Positions 26,396-39,680 of a DNA stretch of 64,000 nucleotides are shown here, piece after piece. A program made the position numbers and the translations under genes. Positions within the stretch are counted from its first letter, which is position 1. Every line of letters starts with the position of its first letter. The stretch lies in the NCBI GenBank assembly GCA_963691815.1, contig OY829653.1:28287653-28351652 (forward strand), in the 5' to 3' direction. The stretch comes from Echiichthys vipera (taxonomy: Eukaryota > Chordata > Actinopteri > Perciformes > Trachinidae). The notes beneath the pieces are model-generated. The model was not told the DNA's origin, did no database searches, and saw only the letters and a program-made list of their open reading frames with translations.

Positions 26396-29300
26396 ACGAT
26401 AAACTGTATTTATATAGCATATTTTTTACAGGGAATGTAGCACAATGTGCTTTACAATAAGAACATTTCATAACACGAATAGACACGCAATGAACATAAT
26501 TAGGGATACAATGCCATCATTAATGGAAAATAAGATTGAAAATAAAACATACTTGATAATAATAAAGCAAAAATAAGATGAAAATATAATTCATAGCATG
26601 CATGGATCAAACAATACACTGAATAACATTATAATACAATACAAATATTAAAGTATGTGCTCATATTTGGGACATCAGTGGTGGAGATTTGATTTTTTAA
26701 ATCAAAATATTTTCTGGAGTGCTGAATGACAAAATAGACCTACTTTTCCAGACAGACTCACCACTGGTCTTGATTACACTGTAATAGCATTGTTCAACTA
26801 CCTCAGAACAGCATCCCAAGGGTCTAACCTCATTTTGGTCTAATCTGTGGGGGAATCACATTCTGAGTGGTGCTGCACACCTGACAGGTTGCTAAAAAAA
26901 AGTTGTTCTTAATGACTTAAAAAGGTTTATGACTGCAGACATGATGGCTCAGTATCAAGTGAAAAGCCTGTGGTTATTTACCAGCATTCATAACTGCATT
27001 ATCAAATAGAAACATGCTGCCATTGTATTACTTTACTGTTGGATTAAAACAGAGCACACTATTGCAAGAAAATCTTTTTGAACCAGTGTCAATAGATTTT
27101 TTTAGCTAGAGGAACAAGTTGTAAACGCAACATTAATATATCATTAACTTAAATTAGATGATCCAGGCCAGCAAACACTTGCTTATTTAACCCAAACCCC
27201 CAGAGCACCATGCTGTTAATGGATGTAGTTGTACTGGCCATGCAGGTGGGGAAGTCTCGGATGCGTCTGCTCTGAACTGACTCTGCTGGAGCAGGATTGT
27301 CATATACATGCTCTTTGAGCCTAAAAACAAAGAAATACTGGTTTCCAGTTCTCCTTAATACATCCATGATTTAACAATACAGCAGTCCCAGGCAACAAAA
27401 GCATCATTTGGATCTGTGTTTCTTTCCAGTCCAATATTTCCTCTCCTTTTAGCTCTGTTTAGGGCACCTCAAACTCCTGAGTGATACCTTTCACATTGTT
27501 CATTGCTATCTGGCCCATTGTTAATGTAAATAGTGCAAATTTAAAGCCCCTTCATTAGAAAGTGGCATCAGATATGGTTGAGTAATACAGTTGTGTAATC
27601 CTCAGGCTTTGGTTTGTCTCAAAGAACAATACCTTCTCTCTAAAGTCACCATTTTGCACATCCATACAGCATGAATAGGCCAGAACATTTGTATTACTAC
27701 AGACAGTAGCCTCAACAGATTAGAGCAAAGGGCACTTAGACTAAGCACTCACAGACTAAATGGTATCGCTTCTCTTGGGTCTAGATGATGTAAGTTGAGA
27801 AAAATGACTAATGACAAATGAGGTTTAGGAAACAAAGTGGATGGATCACAAGGACTGAATTCTGTCAGTGTTAATCTGTCACACTTTTAAGCAACTGCAA
27901 GGAATATTTATTTTGTGATGATTTTGGCAGCTCTAAAGGGGTGTTTCCATGAAACCCACCGCCTCGCCTCGTGTGGTAAATATCTTGGTCTGTCTAGCTT
28001 ATGCATTTGTTCTGGAAGCGAGTCAAAGAAATTTCATATACAATATATATGTTGATGTAAATAACACATCTAACAATGTATTACATATAAAAAAAAAAGC
28101 GACATACAGTATATAGCTGTCCAAGAGGAAGAGGGCCAATTCATGATTGTTTTTCCTTTCCAGGCCAAGGCTGACTGAGCCAATGCTCTATCACTGTACC
28201 TTTTAGCTGTTTTTTTGTTTTGTTTTTTGTTCTTTGGTCAATTATTTTCTAGTTGTCTTTGTCCTAACCACAAACATGTACGTTTGCTGATGGTCTTGTT
28301 TGCTTGTGTACAGTAGGACATATATTAAAGAGGCATCAGTATTAAATTAAAAGTGTTTCGTACTGTTAAAAACTCCTTGTGGTATGTTTAAGGACACAGA
28401 AAAGGTTCACTTGCCCTTGAAGAACTCTCTACAGTGCGGTTCTCTGATATTTCAAGTTCCATGTAAAAGCTAGTGCTTTTGGTGCCAGGATTTGTAATGC
28501 ACAATCTCACAGACTGAAAGTACCTGACAGAGAACCAAGAAGCTGTCTTGATAGGCCGATTGTGAGAAATAATGTTACTTAGTTTGGAAGTGTCTTGTTT
28601 GAGATCTGTCTGGCCACTGGAGTAAACAATGTTATAAACTTAGAAACCAAGACCCTCCATAGTATTAGACAATCCCTTTGTTTTTTGTTACTTCTCCATG
28701 GGCTGCCATGTTTAACAGAATATGATATGTGAAGCTGAAGGTTTGTGATTGGAGCCAGAGATTCTGTATTGGTTGGCTAATTGTAGGTGATGGTGTTTCC
28801 TGTTGTGGAAAGGGACATGCTGGCTCAGTCTCAGTGCAGGGTCACTGCGGTCATGTCTAATAAAAAGCAGAATTAGATTCCTCAGATGTGGAAACGTAGC
28901 ACACGAAGGAGTCATGCAACAGAGCGATGAGGAGGAGGACAACGGATGAAGGGAAAACAGGTCACTACATATATTGGCATGAAGAGAAGAAGAAAAGCAA
29001 AGCATTGATCCTTTTATTGTTTCTACTGAAGCAGTCATTCAACGTCTGTACTCTGTAGGCCAAATATTGCCTTTTGAGACCACTTTTTTGTTCCACTTAG
29101 CTCAACCCATACAGCTCTTTAGAAATTCTCAAGTATGGGAATTACACTTGCATGCTTTTAACATCAGAGTTTACATTGAAATGCTCTACTTAAATCAACT
29201 GGCCTTCTAGCCACACACTAAAGCCCTTCCACAGGATGAATCAATCACTGATTTGTTAGGCATAACTTGCAACACCAGAATAAATCTGAACCCCAGGAAC

Positions 29301-32300
29301 TGATAAAAAATGCTTGTTTAGCTCTTGGTATAGCAACGCTGCTGGTTCTCTCTCTTTCTGTGCTGTGAAATCCTGTAATCTCTATCTTTCTCCCTCTCAC
29401 TCCCCATGTTTTGCTTTCCAGATTTTTCTCTGGAGTTTGAGCAGTCAAAGACCAGCACGGCTGGATCCCAGAACAACAGCAACAGTCACATGAGGGCCAC
29501 AGCGTGAACTGGACTGGCCCATGACCCGGAGTGGACTGTAACTCAGATACAATGACCTCATGAAGCACAGGGGAGAATGCCTGTTTTCAGGCAAAACAAA
29601 GCTCTTACAGCACCAAGCAGAGACTGTGAAACCATTGTTAGTGTATCATCTGAAAATTACTTTAAATGCATTCAAAATTGGAGGTATAATTGACTCACTG
29701 GGTGCTCGATGCTGTGAGTTAAATTGTTATCAGATTGTAGAAAAACTGCTTGAGTGTCAACAGGGATTAAGATTGACTGAAAAATCATTATTTAAGTTAG
29801 ATCAGAAGATTTAAACCCCTCTCATGTTGATGCAATAAGTATAGAACTGGGAGAGGGTTCTCCTTATGTTCCCTCAAAAAGTTTTTCAAATTTAAAAAAG
29901 GCCCAAGATTCCCTCACTGCTTTAATTTCCCCAAAGTAATGCTCAGATTTGGAGAAAGCCCTGTGTCTCCACAACATAAAAAGAAGAATAATCGGCAATT
30001 TGACTGATTTTCTGAAATTGACCTTCATGGTTATACTTCAATTAAATAACATAGGCCTTAGTAATGCTCTGTTATAATATTCTTGCAGCAATGAAGTTGT
30101 GTTGTATTTGAAAAGATAAAAATATTTAAAGGGGAGGTTGTAAATAGCTCTTCCAACAATATTCAATACCAATCCCCACTAACAAAAAAAAAACAAAAAA
30201 CAGAAAACCACAAAAATGTAGATAAAACACTGACTGAGAGACTAATAACCTACTGAGCTACTGTCTACTTTTAATGGGGACTAATAAACTGAACCAGACT
30301 ACATTAACTCCTGCTCTCTTATTTATATACCCCTTTTGCCATCACTGTATTGCTTTCTTACGCCCCTTTCACAAATGCACTGCAAATCTGAAATTATCAA
30401 GACATTGCTTGGCAGAGCTGTATGTGAGAACACAAAGATGATTCTGATTCAGTTGAACCGGACATCAAATGGTGTTTACCTACCAGCTCCCTAGTTCAAA
30501 AACTGTTTAATCTCTGAGTAAGCCTATGTGGGAATTAAGCCACTCGTTCTCAGGTGTATTCACACATGGAGTGAGTGTTGTGTTGAAGATGTTTATATCA
30601 TGAGTCGGCCAACAAAGGAGCAAAACAAACCTCTCACAGTGAGAAAAAAAGGGTGTTTTAAAGATGGCAACAAAGGTGTCTAATTGGAGAGGTGACAAGA
30701 TTAGGAGACTTCTATCAGTAAGGACAGACGCTAAAATTCTCAGACAAATTTGAAGAATGGCAAGAGACACGGTTGTGTATGACGAAATTAAGAACCAGCT
30801 CTGTTGGTGCCGCATGACTCACATTATGTCCTACCTGCTGCCGCTCTACCTGGCACCATCGCTCATCTAAAAAGTATTTCCAGTAAGTGACAACACATCT
30901 GATACAGAGAAACTCATGTGAGTGCTGCATGTGTGAAAGAGAAACCCCAGAACATCTCCGGACCTGATTCTCCTGACATTGTCCAGGGTTCATATGTGAA
31001 AACAGCTTTAGTCGGATCAGCTTGGCCTGCCTTGAGCCCAATGAGGTGTGGGGGTGACCATTGGGTCACAACAAACCATGACTGGAAGCAAAGGTAGCTC
31101 AGTCCAAAGTTCCAAACTACAACGTGAATACAACAAAGTGATCTGGAATTTCTGGGTTTGTAATAACGTGAACATTTTAAAATTCAGCGTTCAGCTCTTT
31201 CACACACTAAAAGTACAATCTACACGTAGAAGAGGACAAGAACGAGCATGGAAATCCAGACCCACATCTATCCAGACGTAGGGTCTGGCAACGAGCAACA
31301 GACCTTCCTAACTCAAGGGGCGAATGCGGAGCACTTTCATCATCGGTTACGTTCGCCCATAACAGATGGCCCGATTTGATTGGTGAGTTGGGATTTTCTG
31401 ACATAGTTAATGAGCTCCAACGGTGTGGCTGCTGCAGAGCAAACTGAAATTTCCTAGCAGTGCATCTCGATTTCCAGGGTAAGTACAGTCCCTGGAAGTT
31501 CTCTCAGCACCAAGAATTGAAAGCATTTTCCTACCGAATGGTCGTCTTTTTCCACAACTCATTCATGGCATGGAAGCATCTGTCATTTGAGTGTTGCACT
31601 GCAGGAGAGTTGTACTTACCTGTGCTGGTGCAGGTGTGTCGTGTGGTAGGGATTCCATGAGCACAAGTAGGACGATAGAAAACCTGACAATTACTGTCAT
31701 CTTTATCCCAGGTAAGTATAGCTATGACTCAGCGGTGCTAGATCTGAGTGTTGCTCCATCGTCGGAACATAGAGGTATGTCCAGGGAAACAGGAATGGCT
31801 TTCACTGTCAAGCTGCTGTGATACGGTGGTTTATATGCCTTTAACTGGTGTAATTTTAGCTTTAATGAGCACTTGAGGAAAGAGGTATGTTGAAAATTGG
31901 TACTCTGTGCCAATAAAACATTAAACGATGCTCTTGGCAGCCCTTATCTCTCAAAATCTCCATCATTGCTCCACTTGTAGGCTTTTCAAGTGTAATTCCT
32001 TCACTGTGGTGGACGCAAACGGTCAGAGTGATATTGTAGGTGGCAGTGCTCGCTGTCCCGTAACTGAGCAGTTACCCCCAAAAGATGTTTGTCATTTAAC
32101 ACCTACAGAACATAACATTAATTTAAAAAAAATGAAAGATCTAATGAGGAAAAGGCATAGATAACTAATCTGTTCTTGTTTGACTGTCTTGTACCCAATT
32201 CAGGTCATTTTTCAGTTGTTTTTGCAATGTTTGTTATGTCTCTCCATTACACAAAGCACTGCTGAATTGACAAACTACATTAAAAGACAATTAAGGACAA

Positions 32301-33148
32301 TTGTTAACTTATCTGAAAGACACTGTGAAAGTAAAGGTTTATCAGGGCAAAAACATTATAGCCGGCTTTTACCGAGAACATAACTGTCAGCTAAAAACCT
32401 TGCATCTCCAAGCTGTTCGACAGCTGAGGTGAATTGTTTTCAATGTTTTCTTTTGCCCCACTGAATCAGATCAGTGTTCCATACAGTTAGGCTAAAGAGG
32501 CCTGAGAATCATTTAACCCACAGAAGATCATCATGTAATCCTTCAGCTGCAGTGAAACCATAAAAATCACATACTGTAAGTTGGTTTCATGAGGTTTTCA
32601 CACACAAAGTGATAAGCATTATTCTGTAATGGCGTGCAGTTTTCATCACATCAACAGCGAGGCCAATGCACTGATCTGCACCATCTGAGAAAAATCACCC
32701 TAGGGTTCCCCCCTGATGCCCTCTCCAGGCGGTCCGGTTTCAGTCTGTCTACAAATGAAGGGCAGAGATGGTGTCCAGATGGTGGCTCTGTGACAGGTAG
32801 TCTAGCTTACCGGATGTACAGTGCTTGGATAAAGCCTTATCCGGCATTGGCTGGATGTGCACTTAAGGCCATCCCCTATCTATTATGCAAGGGCACCGTT
32901 TACTTAGCTTTACACAAGATGACCACATACTGCATGGTAAACATGTGGATCCTGTTTTTCCTTTGATTATGAGCCTCTGTCCATGTAAATGAATCATCTT
33001 GTCTGACCTATATATGCTATGTGTTACCCTGTGTTCGGGGTAAGACCTCTGAACCTGGCCCATGGTGCAAGAGCTTTGACCCAGCTGTAAAATCACTCTG
33101 TTGTACTCTGAAATCTGTTTGTGTTTTGTAATTACACCAAACTTCTTA
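26396..33148. other. Intergenic, no gene seen
   Basis: Nearly 7 kb without a supportable gene. Open frames reach 108 codons (28712-29038 and 30715-31041, minus strand) but show no domains. Splice-donor-like CAGGGTAAGTA and CAGGTAAGTA words occur near 31480 and 31711 without an adjacent coding exon. No element boundaries could be defined. Confidence 0.5.
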
Positions 33149-33690
33149 TAGTTGTAGGTACTTTAGGTTTAATTTGATCAATAGTGTGACTATCAAATGA
33201 AATATTTGATAAAGAAAATTAATAAAGAAAAATTACTAAAAATGAATAACTTAAATTTATTAAAACTTCACACGGAGAACCAATCCAAGGTAGGGCCTTG
33301 ACTCACGTTCAGATTATGAGATTGAGTATTCTCAATAAACTTATCGTTTATCAAGTAAATATTAGTTATCACCAATAATTATCAAAGATAATAATAAAAA
33401 TGACTCTCGTTAAACCAGAGTTCCTCTGGGCACCACCATCATAGACGGAGTGACAACTAATATTAAAGTCACATTAAATATATTAAACTACTAATTAAGG
33501 GTTGAACACCGATAAAGGTAATAGTTTAATCAGTCGAAGGATTTAAAAGTTATTTTCTTAGTAGAGGCTGGCTCATTCATCTTTGTGTAATATTAAATAA
33601 ACAGACATATGGTAAACACAAACATTTATTAACAAATTAATAAATGCAACAAACGAAACACACAATAAACTAACTAAAGCTAACAGCAAA

Positions 33691-33714
33691 TGTGTGTGTG
33701 GGTGTGCGTGTGTG

Positions 33715-33808
<94 letters not shown>
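33691..33808 (+). repeat. (TG)n microsatellite within the solo LTR
   Basis: About 118 bp of TG repeats with a few interruptions at the left end. The homologous position in the other LTR copy (about 13162-13176) has only a handful of CA units, so the array expanded after the two copies separated. Confidence 0.95.
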
Positions 33809-33812
<4 letters not shown>

Positions 33813-34297
33813 AAAGAGGAGAGGTGGGGGCTTGGACCCCTGCAGAGAAGGTGTGAACATTTAAGTTACACAAAGGCCTGCAGCCTGGAGATCTCAGTTC
33901 TTAGTTCTTATGACAAAGTTACAATTGTATCTAGCCGTTCATAAAGTCTTATAACATGTAGTAATGCCCAGTTGGTGATTAGTTACCAGTCCATGAGATG
34001 GGAGATGTTTTGCGTTGCTTGATGCCAGTGGCTGGGTGAAGAAAGGAAGCTGGTTGAAGAAAGGTTCTTGTCTTGGTGGTTGCTCTTAGGCAAAAGAGGA
34101 AACTCAGATCGCTCTTTGCTGTGCTCAGTTGAGGATAACCGGTTGGTTAACCTTCGTGGTGATCCTACGCCATAGGCCAGGTCCAGGGCCGAGGGGACAG
34201 CTGGAAGCTGGTCTCCTGGATCTGCAGGAGCGCGTCGAGTTGAGTGCGAAGGAAGAGAGGCCAAGAGAAAAGAGAAAGTGCAGGTTGTGTGCTACAC

Positions 34298-34305
34298 TTT
34301 ATATA
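34298..34305 (-). promoter_or_regulatory. LTR TATA box
   Basis: TATATAAA on the minus strand, within CCTATATAAAGTG, about 140 bp inside the 5' end of the solo LTR. This is where a U3 core promoter is expected. It could still act as a promoter for antisense transcripts, but nothing in the window shows that. Confidence 0.5.
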
Positions 34306-34443
34306 GGCCCTGGTGATGTCATCGCCAGAGGTCAAGTCAGCCAATGAACAGTTTGGGGGTCCCTTGGAGAATCACACCTGGGTGTGATTTGTGGGGGAGA
34401 AGGCATGGCATTCATCTTTGGGTGCCGCTTGCACCTACATAGT

Positions 34444-36535
34444 ATATGAATGGATTCATTTTCTCATTTCTGAAGGCACTTAGAATTGCCTCAACAATTG
34501 GTTTAAAGAAAAACAACCAAGCCAGATAATTTTATTCCTCTATACCAGAATGATAAACTAGTGTAGGCAGACCAGACTCCGTTGCTGGATTCTATGTGAG
34601 ACTATGTTAAAGCTACCCTCCAGAGAGGGTATGGGTCATCCAGACAGGAAATCAAAGGGAAAAATGGTACTAAAACGGGTTCTGCACATGACTCATCAAG
34701 AGACCTGGCAATCTGAACAGAGCAGCCTGGAGCTCCAGTTTGTTCCGACCCTGATTGCTTTAGTGCCTGTACTTTAATGCAATCGCTTGCTGTGTGAAAT
34801 GTCAGAGTTCTGCTTTTTACAAGGTTCAAATTCTATGTTGGTAGGGCCTGTATGACAACACAGGGGGCTAACATATGAGTATATTGTGGACATAACCTCT
34901 TGCAAGTTTTATGATTAACCGTGTTTCCCAGAGGCTCGCAAACCACACCCGCAAAACCTCAACAAAGTTGATTGGCTGATCTACTTCCTGTCACAAGTTT
35001 AAAACATAAAAGAAAAAACTTTTAATGTACCCAAAATCCATACAATTATGAATAAAACGTCCACACAAATGTTGTTGAATAACTACTGTACAAGTGTGCA
35101 TCCATGCAGCATTTAATAAAGCTTCATCTCTTTTTCTTGTTTCCTTATATTAAGGGAGATTGTTCAGCACTGCTCCTAAATCCCAGGACCTGCATTCCAA
35201 ATGCAGTCCTCCAAGTGTTAGCATGTTAGCATGTATCTGCTTGCAGTCAATACCAACTTCTCTGTGGTTTGAATCGGCTGAAGCTTATATTTAATGCTCA
35301 TACACAATATATTTGAAAAAAAATCTCCATCTCACTCTGTCAAGTGCATGTAGCCTACAGTTCAATACTAAAATTAGCATAAGCTTAGTTAGTTAGTTTA
35401 TGAAGTATGACAAAGAGTCTGCTGGAGTATAGTTTTGGACATGAAACAGGTGGATACGAATGAACTCGGGGAGACGTGTGTTGATTTCTGGCCGAGTGAT
35501 GCTCTATTGGTGCAATTTGCTGGCGTATGTGACAGCACTGGGCTCATGGCCTTTTCTTTTTTTTAGGAAAACTTCCAGCTGGCCCTGTGTGTGGAATTAC
35601 ACCCCAGGATCCAAGCAGGGCCGGCGCACAGAAAAGAAAACAGCTGTCAGACAATGAATTACTGTTCTGTGACCAGACTAGTGCCTTTCTGAGGAGTGGA
35701 TGAGGAAGCTGGGAGCGTGTCAAGAATCACACATAGCCCACAGACACTCTCACGTGCACATATACACACATATTGTATGCATACTTATATCCAGGCGCTC
35801 ATGAGTTCACACATAGGGAGAAGCTGCTACTAAGTTACAAGTTGAACGCCTTTTCTTACTCGATCTGATCCTGCAAAACCTGCAGTATTTTATACTTCAC
35901 AGTATCAAATAAGGTTCTGAGCCAACATAACATAAACCCCACTGTTTACAAACAATCACATGTTCAGTGCTACAGTAAAATCCTGTAAGGAGCAAATTGT
36001 CAGTTTAAAAAAAAAGTTGTTCTTTTTCTGGTGAGGGCTCTTATACAGTTCACTTCGGTAGCAGCGTGGCTTTGCAATGCAAACAGCACACATCCTCAGA
36101 CTGACCCCTGTGAACTGAGCCGGCAGCTCCACACAACGAGCCCAGAGCCTGCGGATCTCAATGCTGCCTCAGTCTCACACATGACTGTGAGGGATTGAGA
36201 CTCAACGGTCTCTGGGCACAGAGGAGGCTCTTTGAGGGGCTTGGTTGAAGAGCTCAATGTGTAACACATGTGTGTGTAATAGAGTTAAAAAGATTGTCAC
36301 AATACAGGTATAAATGTCAGCTAGATCTGGTTATCATGAAGTTTGACAGTTACATATTTACTATAAAACTCAATCTATTACAAATGCAATGCAAGAAAAT
36401 ATTATTTGATATGTATACGGAGTGGTAGGCAGCCTGTTGTTGCAGCAGCTCTCTTGCCACTGTCTTATATTAAACCTGTTTCAACAGAGACATATTGACT
36501 CAGTACGTCATGACAGTTTGACAACAATACCGTAT
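34444..36535. other. Intergenic, no gene seen
   Basis: Non-coding, with short open frames only. No tandem arrays or terminal repeats noted. Confidence 0.5.
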
Positions 36536-36670
36536 ATCTTGTTTGTAGCGGCCTCTTTGGCCGCTCACGTTCACGATCACTGTGTGTTGACTTCTTCGTT
36601 TTTCTTTTTTCTTTTATGCTCTTATGTCTTTTGTAAACCTTTATTTTCGCAGAAAGGTTTTTTTCTTTCC
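36536..36670 (+). repeat. Interspersed repeat (CACGTTCACGGTCAC family), copy 1
   Basis: Contains AGCGGCCTCTTTGGCCGCTC, then CACGTTCACGATCACTGTGT, GTTGACTTC and a T-rich stretch followed by CTTTTGTAAACCTTTATTTTC. Three further copies lie at about 46355-46515 (inverted), 55485-55975 and 62655-63345. The class is undetermined; the T-rich spacer and shared order of blocks argue for one transposed unit. Confidence 0.65.
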
Positions 36671-36710
36671 ACAATCGGTGCCAAATTCCACAGCAAATAG
36701 GCCTATGTAG

Positions 36711-36760
36711 ACCCTAACCCTACCCCCCAACCCTGAGCCTAATCGTAACCCCTAACCCAA
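36711..36760 (+). repeat. Degenerate telomere-like CCCTAA stretch
   Basis: ACCCTAACCCTACCCCCCAA is followed by CCCTGAGCCTAATCGTAACC and CCTAACCC. These are several CCCTAA-like hexamers with substitutions over 50 bp. This resembles a short interstitial telomeric sequence, but chance in a C-rich segment is possible. Confidence 0.45.
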
Positions 36761-39680
36761 ATAAAATGCTGAATTAAATCAGCAAAGGCAGAGGTTTATG
36801 CATCAGGGGAACAGGAATGACCCCATCTGTGGTATGAGGAACCCAGATCTGTTAAGTTTAGCAATAGCAATTTTCCCAAAACTATAGGTGTTATGAGGTG
36901 TTATCCTTGTGTATTCTTGAAACATTTCCTCAACTTCCCTACAAAGACTCTCCAGTATTTGAGCAATCCCCTCCTCTCTTCCCAACCCTGAATGGCACAA
37001 GAGTGAGACATAGATAGGCAAATTTTACATTTCAGTTTAAATTTATTTCAGTATCTGTGCCTTTGATAAACCAATATTAATAGAAGCCCCCTTCGTTTGT
37101 GTGTTTGTGTTAATAGTTTGATTCAGAGAAAAAATACTTTTTCTTTTCATAATCCATAGGTAAGTCCGATGTTCATGTCACTTCACCAAACACTTAGAGG
37201 TTTACACAAACATGCATCTTCAGTATAAGGTATGGAGCCTGTGTCTATGCGTCAGAATAGCATGTCAGAATTGCATTTAAAAGTAATAATCAAATCTGTG
37301 CACAATCTCAGCCGACCTCATCTTGTTGCATTGTGAAGCTCTCAAAAGAAAATCAATCTCTTCTGCCAGAGGGTTCACTGCACTGCTCCTCGCTCGCAAG
37401 ACTCTCCTACCAATCAGATTTAATTGGAAAGTAATGAAATTTCTTTTTAAGGAAATGATAGAAGTTTACGAGGATCATCTCGGTGAGGAGACACAGGATA
37501 GCCTTATCTCGCTTTGGTTATAGGAGAAGTGTCTGGTCCTTTCACTATGCCCTTGTATGAAATTACCTTGCTTTTATATCTGCTCTGCCATCTGGGTCCT
37601 ATTACCTCTGCAACTGATGAGCCATCCTAAAATGGTTTAATTTGTCTCTGAGAGAGGAATATTGCGGTGTACCCAGTAAATGTTATGTTTGTTATTTGGG
37701 GCCAGCTAAAACGCTGCTTCGATCCCATTCAGTTAACTTTCTCCTGTTGTAATTTAAAGCTATTTCAAGACATATGTCAACAGTAGAAATTATTATGAAA
37801 ATATGGTATTCTATGTTATGTAGTACATCACAGAGATCCAGATACTGAGATTTAAGTAGCAGTAGTTGAGAAAAAACATTGAAAGGCTAAAATATCTTTT
37901 AATGAGAGGAAATGGTATCAGCATTTGGACATTTGCAGTCAGGTATATTGATAAAGAGTTTTTAGGCTACCATTAGTGGTCTGAAGAATGCATATTCATA
38001 TAGAGCAGTTGGTCTATTCAAAGCTATGGCTTATGTCAGGGCCAAGAATGTCATCCGTTTCAGAGACAGTAACAAAAGGGGGTCAAAGAGCCACAGCAAC
38101 ATGCAGGATGGTACATGACAGCCAGTCAGAAAGACTTTTCTTGGCTCCATGTCAGGCGCCCACAGGAACCACGACAGTGTAATGGCAATAAAATGGAATA
38201 AATAACTGAAGATAAACGTTACATATCTCAGCTCTGCCAGCTCCCAAGGGACCATGGCAACAATCTGAGGAGACATTGGAGTTGAAACCAAATGCTTTTA
38301 ATTAAATTTTCAGCCATGCAAGTGTTGTCGTGATGTGGGTCTGTTCCAAATCTTTGGTCCAGGTTGAAATATTGAGATAACTATTGGTTAGATTGCCATG
38401 ACATTTTGTACATACATTCATCGTCCCCAGAGGATGATAATGAAGTCTAATGACTTTGGTCATCCCCTGACTCCTCTAGCGCCACCATGAGGTTGACTTG
38501 GTCTACAGCCATATCATGGCTGTAGTCCAGCAACAACATCATGGCTGTAGACCATGCAAGTCAACCACATGAAGCTATCTCTTTTCCCTAGCGAGTCTGA
38601 GACTTAGACAGAAAAGTTAATGTGGTTGTTGTTCAGTGCCTGTGGCTCTTATGTTGTGTAGTAGGCTGCTGTCTGGCTTTTAGTCATTGTGCTTATGGTA
38701 GAATGCTGATGATACGGCTTAGATTTGATTAGCTGCTTAGAAATATTGTCTCCATCTAGAACAGTAACCTGACTCCACCAGATGGATCGATTCGCGTAAT
38801 TCTCATTTACTCTGCATATCCATCTGGGAACTCTCAGCTTGAGATCTTTTGGGAAGAGTTGAAAATACTGGTTGCTGATTGGATATATCATCTGTCTATC
38901 ACCATCTAAGTTGATGATAGACAGGCCAAATCAACCAATCAGATCAACCGAAGCGTATGATGTACTAACAGAGCGAAGTAGACAACATGTCGGTAAAGGA
39001 TATTTGCTGTTTGTGTAACATGAATTTATGGATAAAAGGCACTATTTCAGAAGGATCATAGAGAAAAAAACGTTAGAGAGCAGCTTGCTTGATGGCTGCG
39101 CTCATGTCAGTCGCCTCAAAACCAACGCTGATTGCTTCGGTCGCTTGGGCAACAGTATCCAAATTTTCTCAGCTGCACATTACCAGACTGATCTGCGACT
39201 AAAATACAATGGAGCTTGCGAGATCAGGATGGTCTCACAATTCTACTACAGTGCTCCATCAAATGAATGCATATCTACGGGGCACCTTCATGAAGAGCAG
39301 GTATGTATGCTGTAGAAAAGCATTTAATTTCATTCAAAGGGGTCCAGGTGTACATTTGTGCCAAAGTTAAAGAAAATCCCTTCAGGGGTTGTCAGATATC
39401 ATGTCCACGAGAATGGGACCGGCCAACACATCCTCATCACAACTCGTCACGTGACCATTTTGTCAGGAGCCTTTGACATCACCTGATTACACACTGGGTA
39501 GCCCTGCACGTCAAACACACACCACTACAGTCGCTGCTTTAAAAAGTAACAACAGAAAAACAAAACAGATTAAACATAATACACACAGGGAGAGTGACTT
39601 CATTCTCTGCTCAGGACGCCATTACTCCACTCTATCTTTACATAGAAAATATTTGTTTACTGCTATATTAAGGCTCTGGT
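36761..39680. other. Intergenic, no gene seen
   Basis: Non-coding. 38390-38490 (CATACATTCATCGTCCCCAG, GACTTTGGTCATCCCCTGAC, TAGCGCCACCATGAGGTTGA) matches a dispersed teleost repeat, followed by the hairpin at 38491-38566. The frame at 39028-39315 (95 codons) has no recognised domain. Confidence 0.45.
38491..38566. repeat. Imperfect hairpin, about 22-bp stem
   Basis: GGTTGACTTG-GTCTACAGCCAT (38491-38512) is complementary to the segment 38541-38566, with a 4-base CATG bulge. The loop carries a direct repeat of CATGGCTGTAG. It probably belongs to the dispersed repeat immediately upstream. Confidence 0.6.

Larger units (their letters stand above)
33153..34439 (-). mobile_element. Solo LTR with 4-bp target duplication
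   Basis: On the minus strand this LTR starts TGTAGGTGCAAGCGGC and ends GTACCTACA, and is flanked by TAGT on the plus strand (33149-33152 and 34440-34443). It aligns over most of its length to the LTR at 12900-13731 in the opposite orientation. Unlike that copy it keeps a complete U3, with a TATA box (TATATAAA on the minus strand, 34298-34305). No primer-binding site or internal region follows, so it is a solo LTR produced by LTR-LTR recombination. It carries a large (GT)n expansion. The 93-codon frame inside it (33983-34264) is not a credible protein. Confidence 0.88.

Noticed and set aside
31470..31725. Two splice-donor-like GTAAGTA words, suggesting exons
   Set aside because: No adjacent coding frame with a matching acceptor; likely chance or part of a repeat.
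33983..34264. 93-codon Pro/Ser-rich minus-strand frame
   Set aside because: Lies inside the U3/R part of a solo LTR.
39028..39315. 95-codon plus-strand frame
   Set aside because: No domain recognised and repeat-like flanks; not supportable as a gene.
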